18,050 nt of DNA from CAYMJV01 sp964390545 (lineage in GTDB: Bacteria > Desulfobacterota > BSN033 > UBA1163). The stretch spans positions 1-18,050 of the forward strand of contig CAYMJV010000063.1 in assembly GCA_964390545.1 (NCBI GenBank), given 5' to 3'. The notes beneath the pieces are model-generated. The model worked only from the letters and a program-made list of their open reading frames with translations. It did not search any database and was not told where the DNA came from. Below, piece after piece: positions 7,118 through 13,575 of the stretch; the stretch's first letter is position 1, and the number at the start of each line of letters is the position of its first letter. Both the position numbers and the translations under genes were made by a program.

Positions 7118-8629
7118 ATGATTAACGGATGGACAGGGAAAAGGCTTCGAATCGATCTGAGCCTTCAGAAGGCATGGTTAGAGGACATAGCTCAGGAGGT
7201 CCTCCGTCAATGGTTTGGTGGAAGGGGACTCAATGCATCTTTTTTCTCCACACACTTCCAATCCCCCGTCCCCCCTTCTTCTCCTGAAAACCCGGTAGCT
7301 TTTGCCGTGGGACCGTTAACGGGAACGCTGGCCCCTTGTTCCGGATGGACCAGCATCGCTTCCTTTTCACCCCTCTCTTCACCTCCTGTTTATGGCTTTA
7401 CCTGGATGCCCGGTTACTTTGGCGCCTCATTGAAAGGAGTGGGTGCTGACCAGTGCATTCTTCAAGGAAAGGCAGATCGACCGATCTATCTTTGGATCGA
7501 CGGCGGAGAAGTAAAGTTCGAAGAAGCAGGTCATCTCTGGGGGAAAGAGACAACCGAGACCACGATCACCATTCAAGAGGAAAAGGAGGATCGAAACATT
7601 GAGGTCCTCTGCATTGGTCCTGCAGGCGAAAGGCAGCTCCCTTTTGCCAATGTGATTCATCGTCTTTCCTGGACAGGCGACTACCTTGGCCTGGGCTATC
7701 TCTTCGGGGTAAAACAGCTTAAAGCGATTGCGATACGGGGAAAGAAACCGATCACCCTGCACGATCCCAAACAGTTCCTCAACCTGTGTCTAACTTTGAA
7801 AGACCGGATTCAGAAAGATCGGAAGGTGCAGAAGCTGAAAAAGGGAACAAACTTATCTTTTCTCAGCCAAGAGGGAGAGAGGATGATTAAAGAAGGCACC
7901 GGGTGGTTACCTGCCGGATTAGCAAAGCAATGGTCCACCTTTCTCAGGACCCATGTTTCCAGCAGAGAGGGCTGTTTCACATGTCCGGTCAATTGTGGTA
8001 GGAACATCCAGCATCAGGAGAGTTACTTCCGCGGAATTCATTTGGAAAAAGCCTGGCATTTAGGTCCACAAATTGGAGTGTATAACGGGGAGTGGACCTT
8101 GAAGCTTCACCATCTTTGTCAGTCTCAGGGCCTCGACCCTTTCTTAACGAGTTTTCTTCTCTCCAGGATCATGAAAGGAAATGAATACGCTCCCCTTTCG
8201 GAGGAAGACCTGAAGCAAACGGAGCATATCGAGGATCAAGGCGAAAAAGCCTTCGTTATCCTTCGTCGAATCATTGAGGGGAGCAGGAAGGAATTTCATC
8301 TTCCAGCCCGTCCTGCTTCGGAGAACAAGCATCTCGACGCCCTGGCAGACATCATCTCTTTTTGTCCAATTGTGGTCAAACACCTGACTCAGCGGACGGT
8401 TTCGAACATGATCGACTTGATCTATGCTACCACAGGCTATTCTCTCTCCAAGGAAGATCTACGGGACATGGTAAGGAACATCCTAAGAGTGGAATCCCGT
8501 TTGCAGAATATGGGACTTGACTCAAATGACCATTCACCCCTTCCCCATCCGGGAGAGAGCCAAACCAGTGAGATTCTAAGAAGGGAGGAACGTAACCATG
8601 AGTCCACCGCTCAACGGACCACTTCCTAA
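7118..8629 (+). CDS. Reduced, divergent aldehyde ferredoxin oxidoreductase (AOR) family protein
   Basis: At 503 residues this is about 100 shorter than ordinary AORs. The N-terminal pterin-binding domain is recognisable: 'F-G-G-R-G-L-N' near 33, 'G-P-L-T-G-T-L-A-P' near 66, 'C-I-G-P-A-G-E' near 166, 'L-K-A-I-A-I-R-G'. The iron-sulfur motif C-F-T-C-P-V-N-C (Cys286, 289, 293) and a later Cys416 in 'D-I-I-S-F-C' match the four cluster ligands of the Pyrococcus enzyme. However, only about 122 residues separate Cys293 from Cys416, against about 198 in Pyrococcus AOR, so the segment that normally carries R-G-x2-H is missing, as is the usual C-terminal 'Y-x-L-R-G-W-D' region. The pterin stretch that reads 'G-G-T-G-L-G-A-V-M-G-S-K' in the paralogue here is 'G-D-Y-L-G-L-G-Y-L-F-G-V-K', and the usual S-G-R is S-G-W. 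The ribosome site is AAGGAGG (7104-7110). It is co-transcribed with the ferredoxin and anchor genes. It may still be a catalytic W/Mo subunit with altered chemistry, or a structural or electron-relay relic. Confidence 0.85.
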   Translation: MINGWTGKRLRIDLSLQKAWLEDIAQEVLRQWFGGRGLNASFFSTHFQSPVPPSSPENPVAFAVGPLTGTLAPCSGWTSIASFSPLSSPPVYGFTWMPGYFGASLKGVGADQCILQGKADRPIYLWIDGGEVKFEEAGHLWGKETTETTITIQEEKEDRNIEVLCIGPAGERQLPFANVIHRLSWTGDYLGLGYLFGVKQLKAIAIRGKKPITLHDPKQFLNLCLTLKDRIQKDRKVQKLKKGTNLSFLSQEGERMIKEGTGWLPAGLAKQWSTFLRTHVSSREGCFTCPVNCGRNIQHQESYFRGIHLEKAWHLGPQIGVYNGEWTLKLHHLCQSQGLDPFLTSFLLSRIMKGNEYAPLSEEDLKQTEHIEDQGEKAFVILRRIIEGSRKEFHLPARPASENKHLDALADIISFCPIVVKHLTQRTVSNMIDLIYATTGYSLSKEDLRDMVRNILRVESRLQNMGLDSNDHSPLPHPGESQTSEILRREERNHESTAQRTTS

Positions 8630-9473
8630 TTTAGGCTATTTGAGACTCCTCGAATATCAGAAACAGAGGAAGGTTTATCAAACTTACAGTGTGGATTCTC
8701 CCTTGCTCCTCTTCATCTTTTTTTCGCGGATCGCGGCTGGACTTTCAATCCTCTCAGTTTTTTTCCCTCCCTCTCTCCTCTGGATGATCACTGCCTTCTG
8801 TTGCATGGTTTTGGCAACGGCTGCTTCTATTACCCATCTAACAATTCCCTCCCGTTTTCTTGCCATGATCATTAATCACCGATCGCCCATTGTTTGGGAG
8901 ATCCGACTGGCCGGGGCCCTTACCGGTTCGCTCGGAGCGCAACTCCTATCTCGTCTGGGAATCCTCCCGGGGTTTGAAACACTTTTGCTCTGGAGCAGTT
9001 TTTGCCTTAGCATCCTTTTCTTAATTGCAACGGGGTGGGCCTATCGGTTTCATACGCATCCGGCCTGGAAGACCGACATCCTCCCTGGTTATTATCTGGC
9101 GTCAGCTTCCATGATAGGCTTTGCACTTTATTCCATGATATACCCGAAACCTTTTTTTGGGATCATCATCCTTGCTCTCCTCTGCGTTGAGGGGCTTCTG
9201 ATCCTTTCTTATTTGAATCATCTGCGTAAAGCATCGGGAATCTCTCTGAAAAGGATCGTTTCGGGCAAAGACCGGATGCTTTCCATCGCCTTTCTCGTGT
9301 CAGTCCTTTTACTTCCCGGGCTTTTGGCTTCTGCACCCCCCTTCACAAAAAATCTGGAATTGTTTGCTGCGATTCTGGCCTTGAGCAGCGGGACGGGAGT
9401 CGTTCTTGAACGCATTCTCTTCTTCCGGTTAGAGCACCCGGATTTTTTCCTTACAAGAAGCCATCGTTCCTGA
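8598..9473 (+). CDS. Polytopic membrane anchor, DmsC/NrfD-like
   Basis: A 291-residue hydrophobic protein with about eight predicted helices (roughly 35-55, 59-79, 102-120, 128-148, 163-182, 185-206, 227-246, 253-272), the number found in DmsC. Family-like features: His80 followed by 'P-S-R-F-L-A-M-I-I-N-H-R-S-P-I-V-W-E-I-R' (84-103), which resembles the DmsC 'H-L-G-R-P-x-R ... N ... S-W-x-S-R-E' block, and 'A-Y-R-F-H-T-H-P-A-W' (148-157), resembling the 'Y-x-x-R-x-x-P-A-W' segment of DmsC. Its start overlaps the preceding gene by 32 bases and has an AGGGAGG ribosome site about eight bases upstream. By analogy it would hold the ferredoxin and AOR-like subunits on the cytoplasmic face and exchange electrons with quinones. 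Sequence similarity is weak, so the family call is moderate. Confidence 0.7.
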   Translation: MSPPLNGPLPNLGYLRLLEYQKQRKVYQTYSVDSPLLLFIFFSRIAAGLSILSVFFPPSLLWMITAFCCMVLATAASITHLTIPSRFLAMIINHRSPIVWEIRLAGALTGSLGAQLLSRLGILPGFETLLLWSSFCLSILFLIATGWAYRFHTHPAWKTDILPGYYLASASMIGFALYSMIYPKPFFGIIILALLCVEGLLILSYLNHLRKASGISLKRIVSGKDRMLSIAFLVSVLLLPGLLASAPPFTKNLELFAAILALSSGTGVVLERILFFRLEHPDFFLTRSHRS

Positions 9474-9551
9474 ACCAAGTCTTATAAAATGTTTGTCGAG
9501 GCGGGAAGAATGACAGAAAAGGGAAGGATCTTCGCAGGACAACATTGAGAC

Positions 9552-10337
9552 TCATGAAGAGAGCCGCTTTTCAAGGGTCCCTCCAAGGGACTGTTTGACC
9601 GCCTGAACGGTCTCCTGAATTTCTCGAATCACCGTTTTGATTTTCTGATCATCCAGGGTAGAACTGAATCCAACAACCCATAAGGCCGCAGGGGGCGAGG
9701 AAGCCCAAGGGAGAGGAGCAGCCACCGCCCGGACGCCTGCCATATATTCTTCATCGTCCACGGCATATCCTTGCTTCCTCACCTGCTCAATCTCTTTGAG
9801 AAACTGCCTGTGGTCCATCACTGTCTTTGAAGTGTAACGGACGAGACCCTTCTTCCGTATCATCTCTTTTGCTTTTTCATTCTCTATCTGGGAGAGAAGA
9901 ACCCGCCCCGTGGCCCCTGCGAGAAGGGGGAGTCTGGTCCCAGGAGGAGACGTGATCTTCATTTCATTCTGCGATTCCACCACATCTACAATGGTGACGC
10001 GATCTCCATTTAAAACCCCCAGAAATACGGTCTCCCCAATGGTCTCCATCAATTTTTCCATTGGCTTCCGGGCTAGTTCTTTCAGATCATTCCTCCCATA
10101 GGCAGTCCTGCTGAGTTCCAGAAGGCTGTAGCCCACGGTATATCGTTTGTGATGGGGGTCGCGAACCAGAACCCCCATCTCTTCCAGGGCTGCGGTGATT
10201 CCATGGATGGTACTCTTACCGATCTTGAGCTTTCTTGAGAGATCGCTTATGCCCAGGCCGTTTGGAGCATCTGAAATGGCATAAAGGATCTTAAAAGCCT
10301 TCTTGACCGAAGGTGCAGAATAAATGATCTTTTTCAT
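9552..10337 (-). CDS. IclR-family transcriptional regulator
   Basis: A 261-residue one-component regulator. An N-terminal winged helix-turn-helix spans about 8-65; the recognition region is 'G-I-S-D-L-S-R-K-L-K-I-G-K-S-T-I-H-G' (28-45). The rest is an IclR effector-binding domain, with 'G-E-T-V-F-L-G-V-L-N-G-D' near 97-108, 'P-L-L-A-G-A-T-G-R-V-L-L' near 136-147, and 'Y-A-V-D-D-E-E-Y-M-A-G-V-R-A-V-A-A-P' near 191-208, all family landmarks. The ATG at 10337 has GGTGA just upstream, and that ribosome site lies inside operator-like site C, suggesting autoregulation. It converges with the membrane-anchor gene and diverges from the ThiF-like gene. Ligands of IclR proteins are usually small organic acids or aromatics; the ligand here is unknown. 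Confidence 0.93.
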   Translation of the reverse strand: MKKIIYSAPSVKKAFKILYAISDAPNGLGISDLSRKLKIGKSTIHGITAALEEMGVLVRDPHHKRYTVGYSLLELSRTAYGRNDLKELARKPMEKLMETIGETVFLGVLNGDRVTIVDVVESQNEMKITSPPGTRLPLLAGATGRVLLSQIENEKAKEMIRKKGLVRYTSKTVMDHRQFLKEIEQVRKQGYAVDDEEYMAGVRAVAAPLPWASSPPAALWVVGFSSTLDDQKIKTVIREIQETVQAVKQSLGGTLEKRLSS

Positions 10338-10339
10338 AT

Positions 10340-10355
10340 GTTCACCAGATTGAAC
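10340..10355. promoter_or_regulatory. Operator-like site C (GTTC-N8-GAAC)
   Basis: GTTCACCAGATTGAAC, immediately upstream of the IclR start codon and just after the predicted -10 box of its promoter. The core TTCA...TGAA is fully symmetric. It shares 14 of 16 bases with site B upstream of the ferredoxin gene, the best evidence that one protein reads both. Confidence 0.7.
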
Positions 10356-10362
10356 TCCTTAA

Positions 10363-10392
10363 CAAATACCAAACTTTCTCCCCCTTTGTCAA
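10363..10392 (-). promoter_or_regulatory. Candidate promoter of the IclR-family gene
   Basis: On the minus strand a perfect TTGACA (10387-10392) is followed after 18 bp by TATTTG (10363-10368), a weaker -10 box. Site C lies directly downstream, consistent with negative autoregulation. Confidence 0.45.
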
Positions 10393-10467
10393 GATGTTCT
10401 TGCAACCTTTTTCCGATGGATTGGGACAAAATAGTTATAGATGTTATGGTTAGCCTGATCTTAGATT

Positions 10468-10483
10468 GTTCACTCTAAAGAAC
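10468..10483. promoter_or_regulatory. Operator-like site D (GTTC-N8-GAAC)
   Basis: GTTCACTCTAAAGAAC, in the divergent spacer between the IclR gene and the ThiF-like gene, 128 bp (start to start) from site C. It could pair with C for looping or control rightward transcription of the ThiF/MoaD genes. I could not find a convincing rightward promoter beside it. Confidence 0.6.
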
Positions 10484-10619
10484 ATCCTTCTTGAGTTCCT
10501 AAGAATCGACAACCGCATGCCGATCACCCTCCTTGAATTTCATGTCCGTTTATCCTAAAGTTAATGATCATTCTCCTTTCTCATTGCGCCGAGAATACAT
10601 TAGCGAACACGGGGGTTCT

Positions 10620-11354
10620 ATGCTTACAGCAATCGAGCAAGAAAGGTATGACAGGCAAATCATGATCCAAGAGATTGGGCAAGAAGGACAAGAAAAACTT
10701 AAGAGATCACGAGTGGTTATTGCAGGTGCCGGGGGGCTCGGTTCCCCGATAGCCTTCTACTTGACTGCGGCCGGAATAGGAATGATCCGGATAATCGATC
10801 ATGACCAGGTGACCTTGAGTAACCTGAACCGGCAGATCTTACACTGGGGAGAAGACATTGGAAGAAAAAAGGTCGAGTCTGCCGGAACGAAACTGAGAAA
10901 CCTGAACTCAGATGTGAAGATCGAAACGATCGCAGAGACAATTGCGGAAGGCAATGTTTCTCAGCTCGTTGACGGGTGTGATCTCATCGTGGATGCGATG
11001 GACAACCTACCGACTCGCCACGTTTTGAATCGGTGCGCTGTTGAGAAAAAGCTTCCATTTTTTCACGGTGCGGTGAATGGCTTTGAGGGAAGAGTCATGA
11101 CCATTCTTCCCGGAAAAACCGCTTGCCTAAGGTGTCTGTATCGGGGACAAGTGCCACAAGAGAAGTTTCCCGTAATTGGCGTTACCCCGGCAGTCATAGG
11201 CAGTATTCAGGCGACAGAAGTGATCAAATATCTCGTAGGGATTGGCAAGCTCTTGACAAATCGATTATTAATCTACGACGGACTGAAAGTCAGCCTCACT
11301 GAGTTCTCAGTCAGCAAAAATCCAAATTGTGATCATTGCGGATCCCTCGGATAG
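10620..11354 (+). CDS. ThiF/MoeB/HesA-family adenylyltransferase
   Basis: A 244-residue E1-like enzyme that would use ATP to adenylate the C-terminal Gly-Gly of a small sulfur carrier, here almost surely the next gene. Using this start, 'R-Y-D-R-Q-I' lies at 9-14, the nucleotide loop G-A-G-G-L-G-S-P at 36-43, 'L-S-N-L-N-R-Q' at 66-72 and 'D-A-M-D-N-L-P-T-R' at 125-133. Two C-x2-C pairs (Cys169/172 and Cys237/240) form the zinc site of MoeB/ThiF. The ATG at 10620 is chosen because family members begin about ten residues before R-Y-x-R-Q and a GGGGGT element precedes it closely; in-frame ATGs at 10533 and 10542 would add 29 or 26 unmatched residues and have no good ribosome site. ThiF- and MoeB-type cannot be separated here; the AOR setting favours tungsten/molybdenum cofactor sulfuration. 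Confidence 0.88.
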   Translation: MLTAIEQERYDRQIMIQEIGQEGQEKLKRSRVVIAGAGGLGSPIAFYLTAAGIGMIRIIDHDQVTLSNLNRQILHWGEDIGRKKVESAGTKLRNLNSDVKIETIAETIAEGNVSQLVDGCDLIVDAMDNLPTRHVLNRCAVEKKLPFFHGAVNGFEGRVMTILPGKTACLRCLYRGQVPQEKFPVIGVTPAVIGSIQATEVIKYLVGIGKLLTNRLLIYDGLKVSLTEFSVSKNPNCDHCGSLG

Positions 11355-11367
11355 AAAGGAGTAGGAT

Positions 11368-11640
11368 ATGTCCGTCAAGATACACATTCATACGACTCAC
11401 CGGCAAATTACCAACGGCTTGGAAGTGGTAGAAGTAGAGGGTAAGACCGTGGGCGAATGTCTAAACCAACTCATCAGGCAATTCCCTGGAATGGAGAAAG
11501 CATTGTTTGCCAAAAAAGATAAACTGCTCAACAACGTAGAGGTTTATCTCAATAATGCCAGTGCCTATCCCAATGAACTCCTTAAACCCATTAAGGATAA
11601 GGATGAGATTCATCTCCTGGTGATGCTTACTGGAGGATAA
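11368..11640 (+). CDS. MoaD/ThiS-family sulfur carrier protein
   Basis: A 90-residue beta-grasp (ubiquitin-like) protein ending in 'L-L-V-M-L-T-G-G'. The terminal Gly-Gly is the residue pair that is adenylated and converted to thiocarboxylate by ThiF/MoeB enzymes. 'G-K-T-V-G-E-C-L-N-Q-L' near 24-34 and 'I-K-D-K-D-E-I-H-L-L' near 76-85 match MoaD-like folds. It begins 13 bases after the adenylyltransferase, behind an AAAGGAG ribosome site, so the two form a carrier/activator pair. Genes of this type often accompany aor genes, where they are thought to help build the tungstopterin cofactor; other sulfur-transfer roles (thiamine, thio-amino acid) remain possible. Confidence 0.88.
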   Translation: MSVKIHIHTTHRQITNGLEVVEVEGKTVGECLNQLIRQFPGMEKALFAKKDKLLNNVEVYLNNASAYPNELLKPIKDKDEIHLLVMLTGG

Positions 11641-11701
11641 GAGGCGAGGATAAGGTCGAATGAATTCATCCCTTGTGACAGAACGGAATGAGCAGAATGT
11701 G

Positions 11702-11932
11702 CTACCGGGGCAGCCTTTTCCTTGTGAGCAGAAAAATGACCACCGCTAAGGCACAGAGGAGACCGGAAGCCCCGATGCCAGCGAAGACGGTAACAGCTTC
11801 CCTGCCCTGCCAGCCCCGCAGCACCACTTCCAACGCCACGATTTGAGCTGCGACGATGACCACCAGCGCGATCGCTACCTTCCTGAGTTGCCCCGCCCTT
11901 TCCTGGCGCGCCTGCACAGACGTCTGTTCCAT
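11702..11932 (-). CDS. Small two-helix membrane protein of unknown function
   Basis: A 76-residue protein with a short polar N-terminus and two predicted helices at about 18-37 and 48-69, ending in basic R-K-R. I recognise no family. Its ATG overlaps the Rieske stop codon (TAATG), which implies translational coupling, and it is last in the minus-strand operon. A small accessory subunit for the cytochrome b/Rieske module is a reasonable guess. Confidence 0.7.
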   Translation of the reverse strand: MEQTSVQARQERAGQLRKVAIALVVIVAAQIVALEVVLRGWQGREAVTVFAGIGASGLLCALAVVIFLLTRKRLPR

Positions 11933-12450
11933 TATGATTTAATCCCCACTGCGTAGATCGTGTCACCCTCCACGCTCAACTCAATCTGGGGTAGCGGGCG
12001 ACGCGGCGGCCCCATCAAGACCGTACCTGTCTCAGCCGCAAATGCAGCGTTGTGGCAAGGACAGATCAGCCTCTTCGATGCCGGATCCCAATAAACGACG
12101 CACGAAAGATGCGTACAGGTTCCCTCGAAAGCTCGCCATTCCCCATTCGGCAGGTGCACAAGCAGAGCAGCGTTGTTCTTACCCGGGTATGCGAAAGGGC
12201 GAGCTTCCCCGTGCGGTACATCTGCCACCCGTCCCACTGCCACCCTTGGAAAGTCCTCTTTTCCGTGTCCTAAGAAGCGCCGTGCGAACGGCACTGTTGC
12301 CAGAAAGAGTGCAACTGAGCCGGCCAGCAGGAAGGTAAGAAAACCACGACGGTTCGCCACCAGGTCGTCCAAACTGTCAAGCGAGAGTTCAGGTAACAAG
12401 GGTTCATCTAGCTGCGACTGTGCAGCCTTTTCCCTCTGCGCTTCTGACAC
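11932..12450 (-). CDS. Rieske [2Fe-2S] protein, membrane-anchored
   Basis: A 172-residue Rieske protein. The cluster-binding motifs are Cys112-T-His114-L-S-Cys117 and Cys130-P-Cys132-His133, giving the standard two Cys and two His ligands plus the two bridging cysteines; the usual Gly of C-T-H-x-G-C is Ser116. A hydrophobic helix at about 36-56 follows N-R-R-G-F-L-T-F (33-40), a twin-arginine-like sequence, so export by Tat with the helix kept as an anchor is likely, as in bc1/b6f Rieske subunits. The start is GTG at 12450 behind a strong AAGGAGG site (12460-12466 read on the minus strand) that overlaps the end of the upstream cytochrome-like gene. No classical cytochrome b is nearby; its likely partner is the product of 12465-13445. 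Confidence 0.9.
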   Translation of the reverse strand: MSEAQREKAAQSQLDEPLLPELSLDSLDDLVANRRGFLTFLLAGSVALFLATVPFARRFLGHGKEDFPRVAVGRVADVPHGEARPFAYPGKNNAALLVHLPNGEWRAFEGTCTHLSCVVYWDPASKRLICPCHNAAFAAETGTVLMGPPRRPLPQIELSVEGDTIYAVGIKS

Positions 12451-12464
12451 GACTTTAAACCTCC

Positions 12465-13445
12465 TTAACCGACATCTGGCCGGTCCCCTGCCCTAATGGC
12501 CACGTGTTTTGATAGAAACCCTGCTGCTTGGCGGTGGCGCCTGCAAGACGGGCATAGGGATAGCACTTCAGGATCCGTCACATCCCCAGCCACTTGGACA
12601 CCAGCAGAAGCCAGCACCCCTTGCAAATCTTTCGGAGTCCATACAGCCGAAAGAGTTTTACCACATCGGCTACAGCGACTCGGTTCAACGAACCCAGGTC
12701 CTTCTGCTACATCAAGAGCAACAGTCGCCGGGCTCACCTCAATGTGGAAGAGCTTGCTGAATGGCACCCAAAGAAGCCCTAATATAACGATCACTTCATG
12801 GATTACCACCAGTTGACGATGGCCAATGCCATTAAAGAATTTGTAGCTTACCGTGAGTAACAAGCCACTCACTGTAACTGCCAGTAAAAGGTATAGTGAA
12901 CTGAGCTGATCCTTCAGTCTCTCTGCTTTTTCCTCCGGCTGCATCCTGAAACGTTGCCAGAAGGCGAGGATGAGCCCGAGGAGCAAAAGAAGCGCCCCCA
13001 GGTTAATCGCATTGAAGGCGAGGAAGGCGATAACGCTGTCAACATGGAAGGTCATGATCGGTATATCGAACATACGGGCAGAGTAGGTCTGCTGCCCTAC
13101 CAGAGAGAAGCTCATCCAACCCCAGGCGAGGGCAAAACAAACAGCGCTGACAATGACACAGCCCCAGAAGATAGCGAAATGGGTGAACCAGCGCAGCCAG
13201 CTGCGTTTAACGATGAAGGTCTGTAACAACAAGCGGGTAATCACAGATTTGATCAGGGTAATGAGGTTTGGCTTCCAGTCACGCTGTTGGAGAGCGTGTG
13301 CTGATCTCTCCCATAGAGTTCGGTTCGGCGGGTAACGAAGCCAAGCAATGAAGCGGTATAAGCATCCGATTACAAACAACACGCTCGCTACCTGATAACC
13401 GAGTACCGCCAGATCAATGTAAATAAACCCAACCTTCAGAACCAT
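12465..13445 (-). CDS. NarI/DsrM/HdrE-like membrane b-type cytochrome with C-terminal four-cysteine domain
   Basis: A 326-residue membrane protein with about five helices within 6-235. Histidines suited to haem b ligation lie in or near helices: His89 ('W-F-T-H-F'), His134, His209, His216 and His234 in 'P-F-S-K-L-F-H-I', a sequence also seen in DsrM/HmcE/HdrE-type quinone-interacting cytochromes. After the last helix, residues 250-326 form a soluble tail with Cys258-x2-Cys261 and Cys298-x2-Cys301, suggesting a zinc ribbon or iron-sulfur site. It is encoded between the AOR at 13576 and the Rieske gene, so it probably links the AOR/ferredoxin pair to the quinone pool. Which histidines bind haem is inference. 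Confidence 0.8.
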   Translation of the reverse strand: MVLKVGFIYIDLAVLGYQVASVLFVIGCLYRFIAWLRYPPNRTLWERSAHALQQRDWKPNLITLIKSVITRLLLQTFIVKRSWLRWFTHFAIFWGCVIVSAVCFALAWGWMSFSLVGQQTYSARMFDIPIMTFHVDSVIAFLAFNAINLGALLLLLGLILAFWQRFRMQPEEKAERLKDQLSSLYLLLAVTVSGLLLTVSYKFFNGIGHRQLVVIHEVIVILGLLWVPFSKLFHIEVSPATVALDVAEGPGFVEPSRCSRCGKTLSAVWTPKDLQGVLASAGVQVAGDVTDPEVLSLCPSCRRHRQAAGFLSKHVAIRAGDRPDVG

Positions 13446-13471
13446 GGTCTACCTTTCTTCAATGCCTGTTC

Positions 13472-13575
13472 ACCCCGTTAGAAAACCCCACTATTGCGAT
13501 TCATGGTGGGGATGTTGAAAGAAAATGTTCATTATTGAGGGCTAGGGGCGAGAGCCCCACCCTTTCTAACGGGGT
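13472..13575. repeat. MITE-like element with 13-bp terminal inverted repeats
   Basis: ACCCCGTTAGAAA (13472-13484) and TTTCTAACGGGGT (13563-13575) are perfect inverted repeats enclosing 78 bp. Inside are two smaller hairpins: CCCCAC (13486-13491) with GTGGGG (13506-13511), and GGGGC-GAGA-GCCCC (13545-13558). There is no coding capacity. The right end abuts the stop codon of the AOR gene (13576-13578) without a spare base. The architecture suggests a short non-autonomous repeat element; it would be transcribed inside the operon and could fold as RNA. Confidence 0.75.

Noticed and set aside
7118..8629. A frameshift as cause of the short AOR homologue
   Set aside because: I saw no missing AOR motif in the other frames inside or after the gene, and the next gene starts with its own good ribosome site overlapping the end.
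9474..9551. A bidirectional terminator between the convergent membrane-anchor and IclR genes
   Set aside because: No stable hairpin followed by a T-run could be found on either strand.
12042..12496. Several long frames on the plus strand opposite the Rieske and cytochrome genes
   Set aside because: They are antisense shadows of G+C-rich genes whose minus-strand products have clear cofactor motifs.
12682..12692. GTTC-AAC-GAAC resembling the operator sites
   Set aside because: The spacer is 3 bp, not 8, and it lies inside a coding region.
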